Origin: an uncultured Ruminococcus sp.
Lineage (GTDB): Bacteria > Bacillota > Clostridia > Oscillospirales > Acutalibacteraceae
Direction: 5' to 3'
Length of the DNA stretch: 5,657 nucleotides
Assembly: GCA_902773065.1 (NCBI GenBank)
Contig: CACYDD010000038.1
Coordinates: forward strand, 1-5,657
Shown: positions 3,346 to 5,657 of the stretch, piece by piece
Layout of the letters: every line of letters starts with the position of its first letter
Position numbering within the stretch: position 1 is the stretch's first letter
Translations under genes and position numbers: made by a program
The notes under the pieces: model-generated
Databases searched by the model: none
What the model was told of the DNA's origin: nothing
What the model saw: the letters and a program-made list of their open reading frames with translations, nothing else

Positions 3346-5657
3346 TTATAAAAATTTTCTTGCGGCGATGGAGACGATGATCATGGCTGCACACCAGAAG
3401 CCAGCATACAGAAGCATTTCCATACTTCCGAGTTTTGCAAAGCCGGAAAGGAAAGAGATGACTGTGACAAGGATAAAACCAATGATAATGGAAAGATACT
3501 GTATGATCTTGGCAATCGTGACAGTAGATTTTATTTTGATACAGCCTGCAACAGCACGGGCAAAGGAGGACAGCCTGCCGTTTGTAACGAGGTAGGCACG
3601 GGAGGTTTTTTCATTTCCTGAAAGCTCTTCATATCCGATATTGCCGAGTCCTGTGGGGAGAATTTTGATACATCTCGGATACAAGCTGAATTTATCGGCA
3701 ATATGTTTTTGTGTAATGTTGGGGTCGATGGTTCTGACAATAAAGCTGACACCGTCATCTTCAAGCTCTCTGAGCGATTCTGCAATGGCTCTGTCTGCTT
3801 TGTAGGTGAGAACCAGCATGACAACAAGCTGACCGCCAACAGAAATATAGGCAACCTCATTTCCCATTCTGCGGTATTTGAGTTCTATCGATTCATCGGG
3901 AAGTTTTATATTATGCTTTGACAGAAGATCTCTGTTGCCGATCAGGACTCTTTGCTTGTCTACCCAGCCTGACAGACCCATTTCATCATCATAGGAAACA
4001 CTGTCAACATACGGCAGGGAACGCTTTCTGTCCTGTACCATCGTTTCAAATACATGAGTCAGTGAGCCGTTGACCGCGAAGGTGATCGCCGCACCTGCGG
4101 ATAATGCTTCTTCCAGTTTGGTTTCGTCAAAGGTTTTATAACCGCTGAGAATGATACTTCCCTTGGGATAAAGCTGGGAAGAATCGATCATCAGGGCATT
4201 GGTATCACAGAATTGTTTTACTGCTTCATAGCCGACGATCATAGAACCATGTCTGAGCGTTGATGAGCAAAGATTCATCATAGGAATATTCACGGCAACC
4301 AGACTGCACATCGGTGTGGTAATGCAGGCAGTGATGGCAAATGAGGTAACGCCTCCGACAAAATCCTTTGTCATAATGCCGTAAATGATACCGCAAAGCA
4401 GCGACAGGGCCGCCGTAAACGGTGAAACCTTCGCCGAAAGCTCCTCGACGGGGTCGGAGGAATAGGAAAGCTGAAGGAAATTGTTCATGAAATTCGAGTG
4501 CTTGGTATAAGCAATGATCGGTCTGCGTGACGGCAATCCGCTTGCGAATTTTTCGGCATTGGTATTTTTGGTATAGATCTTTCCGGCGAATTTTGCGTCT
4601 TTCCTTCGCAGGAAACGGAAATTATCCGCTGTTCTTCTGATGATCAGCAGCTTGCCCACGCTGTTGAGAAGAAGAGCCAGACTGATCAGGGGAACATACA
4701 GATGATAGGTTCCGTCAAGAAATACATTCGGCTGGAACAGTGAAATAATGGATTGGATCGCTACCGCGAGGGTTGCCACGGAAACAGGTGTATCACTGTT
4801 GCCTCTGAGCCGTTTCAGCGGCATAAACCCGTTGACGATAGGATATCTGCCGGCAAAAGCAGCAACAAGGAACAGCAGGAAGCTGATAATGGAATAGACC
4901 AGCCAGCCGTTTTTCATCATATTCACGAATACCCATGGCATTGATTGTGCGATAATGGCAGTAATGATAGAAATCACACTTGTGCAGGTGAGAACAACGG
5001 TTCTGACGAATACCTTCCGGAAATTCTCGTTGATATCACTTTTGATCTCTTCGCCGTCGGATTCGCTGTTATAATCTTCAAGCTCGGGCTTTTCTTCTTC
5101 GGTTTCCTCATCATAATCAAACCGATCATTTTCTGCGGAGAAGATACTTTCAAAAAGTCTGAACCGCTTTTTCGGTTTTTTCGGCTCGATCTTCACTGTT
5201 TTGGAGGCTTTCTGCTTCACTTTCGGTTTCGGTCGTTTTGGTGTATGGTGTTCAGGCTGCGGAGTTTCTTTTTCCTCCGTTTTCTTTGCCGTTTCTTTCA
5301 CCGCGGTCTGCTGTATCGGTTTTTCTTCCGTTTCAGCAGGAGCAGGCGGCTCGGGAGGCGGCAGTTCTGCTTTGAGTCTGCGAACATTTTCATATTCCGT
5401 TCTCAGTGTTTTGGTAAATTTTCCTGCCATGACGATGAACAGTTCATCATCCTCTGCCTTATAAACCATTGGTTCAAAACGCTCGGCAACAGTTTCCCGT
5501 TCAACAGATTCATTTTTCTCTGTTTCGGATTTTGTTTCCGGTTGTTTTTTGGCTGTGGTTTTTGTGGCAGGTGTGTCATGCGAAAGTTCACTCTTGTTGA
5601 CCGGCGGCGGTGTTTCCGCTTTGACAGGCACATCATGCGAAAGTTCACTCTTGTTGA
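3346..5657 (-). CDS. P-type ATPase-like membrane protein lacking catalytic motifs (5' end outside window)
   Basis: The frame stays open to the window edge, giving at least 769 residues; the true start is not visible. A GTG at 5631 opens a 761-residue frame but lies inside a repeated segment with no clear ribosome binding site. Numbers below count from that GTG. Residues 1-165 are rich in Pro, Glu, Lys and Thr and 170-200 are acidic; both look disordered. Then come eight predicted membrane segments (207-231, 242-260, 282-298, 312-330, 403-420, 425-447, 703-727, 735-756), the 4+2+2 layout of P1B heavy-metal ATPases. MPLKRLRGNSDTPVSVATLA (270-289) matches the TM1/TM2 linker, LRHGSMIVGYEAVKQF (459-474) the run-up to the phosphorylation site, and VDKQRVLIGNRDLLSKHNI (557-575) the nucleotide-domain fold. 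The key motifs are gone: CPC reads TPM (439-441), DKTGT reads D483-SSQL, TGE and GDGxND are absent, and the actuator loop is only about 72 residues. It is probably a non-pumping pseudoenzyme; its role is unknown. Confidence 0.75.
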   Translation of the reverse strand, partial: NKSELSHDVPVKAETPPPVNKSELSHDTPATKTTAKKQPETKSETEKNESVERETVAERFEPMVYKAEDDELFIVMAGKFTKTLRTEYENVRRLKAELPPPEPPAPAETEEKPIQQTAVKETAKKTEEKETPQPEHHTPKRPKPKVKQKASKTVKIEPKKPKKRFRLFESIFSAENDRFDYDEETEEEKPELEDYNSESDGEEIKSDINENFRKVFVRTVVLTCTSVISIITAIIAQSMPWVFVNMMKNGWLVYSIISFLLFLVAAFAGRYPIVNGFMPLKRLRGNSDTPVSVATLAVAIQSIISLFQPNVFLDGTYHLYVPLISLALLLNSVGKLLIIRRTADNFRFLRRKDAKFAGKIYTKNTNAEKFASGLPSRRPIIAYTKHSNFMNNFLQLSYSSDPVEELSAKVSPFTAALSLLCGIIYGIMTKDFVGGVTSFAITACITTPMCSLVAVNIPMMNLCSSTLRHGSMIVGYEAVKQFCDTNALMIDSSQLYPKGSIILSGYKTFDETKLEEALSAGAAITFAVNGSLTHVFETMVQDRKRSLPYVDSVSYDDEMGLSGWVDKQRVLIGNRDLLSKHNIKLPDESIELKYRRMGNEVAYISVGGQLVVMLVLTYKADRAIAESLRELEDDGVSFIVRTIDPNITQKHIADKFSLYPRCIKILPTGLGNIGYEELSGNEKTSRAYLVTNGRLSSFARAVAGCIKIKSTVTIAKIIQYLSIIIGFILVTVISFLSGFAKLGSMEMLLYAGFWCAAMIIVSIAARKFL
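5576..5657. repeat. 57-bp-period direct repeat inside the ATPase-like gene
   Basis: The 25 bases at 5576-5600 are repeated exactly at 5633-5657, a period of 57 bases or 19 codons, so the reading frame is kept. On the minus strand each copy encodes NKSELSHD. The linker between copies is less conserved (SHD-VPVKAETPPPV against SHD-TPATKTTAKKQ). The second copy is cut by the window edge, so more copies may follow. The repeat lies in the charged, proline-rich N-terminal region. Confidence 0.85.

Noticed and set aside
5201..5464. Plus-strand frame encoding a Ser/Gly/Phe-rich peptide
   Set aside because: It is the complement of the low-complexity Pro/Glu/Lys-rich region of the ATPase-like gene; its composition is explained by that.
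5629..5631. GTG as the true start of the ATPase-like gene
   Set aside because: The frame continues open upstream to the window edge through a second exact copy of the NKSELSHD repeat, and no good Shine-Dalgarno sequence precedes the GTG.

Overview
The window looks like chromosomal DNA from a Gram-positive anaerobe of the class Clostridia, most likely a Ruminococcus-type member of the Oscillospiraceae. This is an inference from the gene families (DUF3793 beside a short-chain flavodoxin), the strong AGGAGG ribosome binding sites, the moderate base composition and the protein sequence style. No rRNA, tRNA, CRISPR array, transposase or phage gene is visible. Coding density is high and no gene-free stretch exceeds about 165 bases.

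Layout. (1) Plus strand, 14-1048: a complete DUF3793 gene followed by a flavodoxin gene, probably co-transcribed and ending at a strong hairpin terminator (1068-1111). (2) Minus strand, 1113-2404: a two-gene unit. A CPBP-family (CAAX-protease-like) membrane protein is followed, with an ATGA stop/start overlap, by a Crp/Fnr-type regulator. Upstream lie a near-perfect 22-bp palindrome that resembles a Crp/Fnr/PrfA operator and a GC-rich hairpin. (3) Minus strand, 2571-3224: ribulose-phosphate 3-epimerase (rpe), which ends at its own very strong terminator (2532-2570). (4) A 121-base gap holds degenerate heptanucleotide repeats and an imperfect inverted repeat. (5) Minus strand, 3346 to the window edge: the 3' part of a large gene. 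Its membrane core has the layout of a heavy-metal (P1B) P-type ATPase, but the signature catalytic motifs are missing or unrecognisable. A long charged, proline-rich N-terminal region precedes this core. The reading frame is still open at the window edge, inside a repeat, so the true start lies outside.

How the genes may work together. Flavodoxin is a one-electron carrier, and DUF3793 is a Cys-rich partner of unknown role. The CPBP/Crp pair looks like a self-contained, probably autoregulated membrane-protein-plus-regulator module. rpe serves the pentose phosphate pathway and lies downstream of the ATPase-like gene in the same direction.

The two most unusual things are two apparent pseudoenzymes. 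One is the P-type-ATPase-like protein without DKTGT, TGE or GDGxND. The other is the CPBP protein, in which the catalytic Glu and the motif-2 His are replaced by Lys and Asp.
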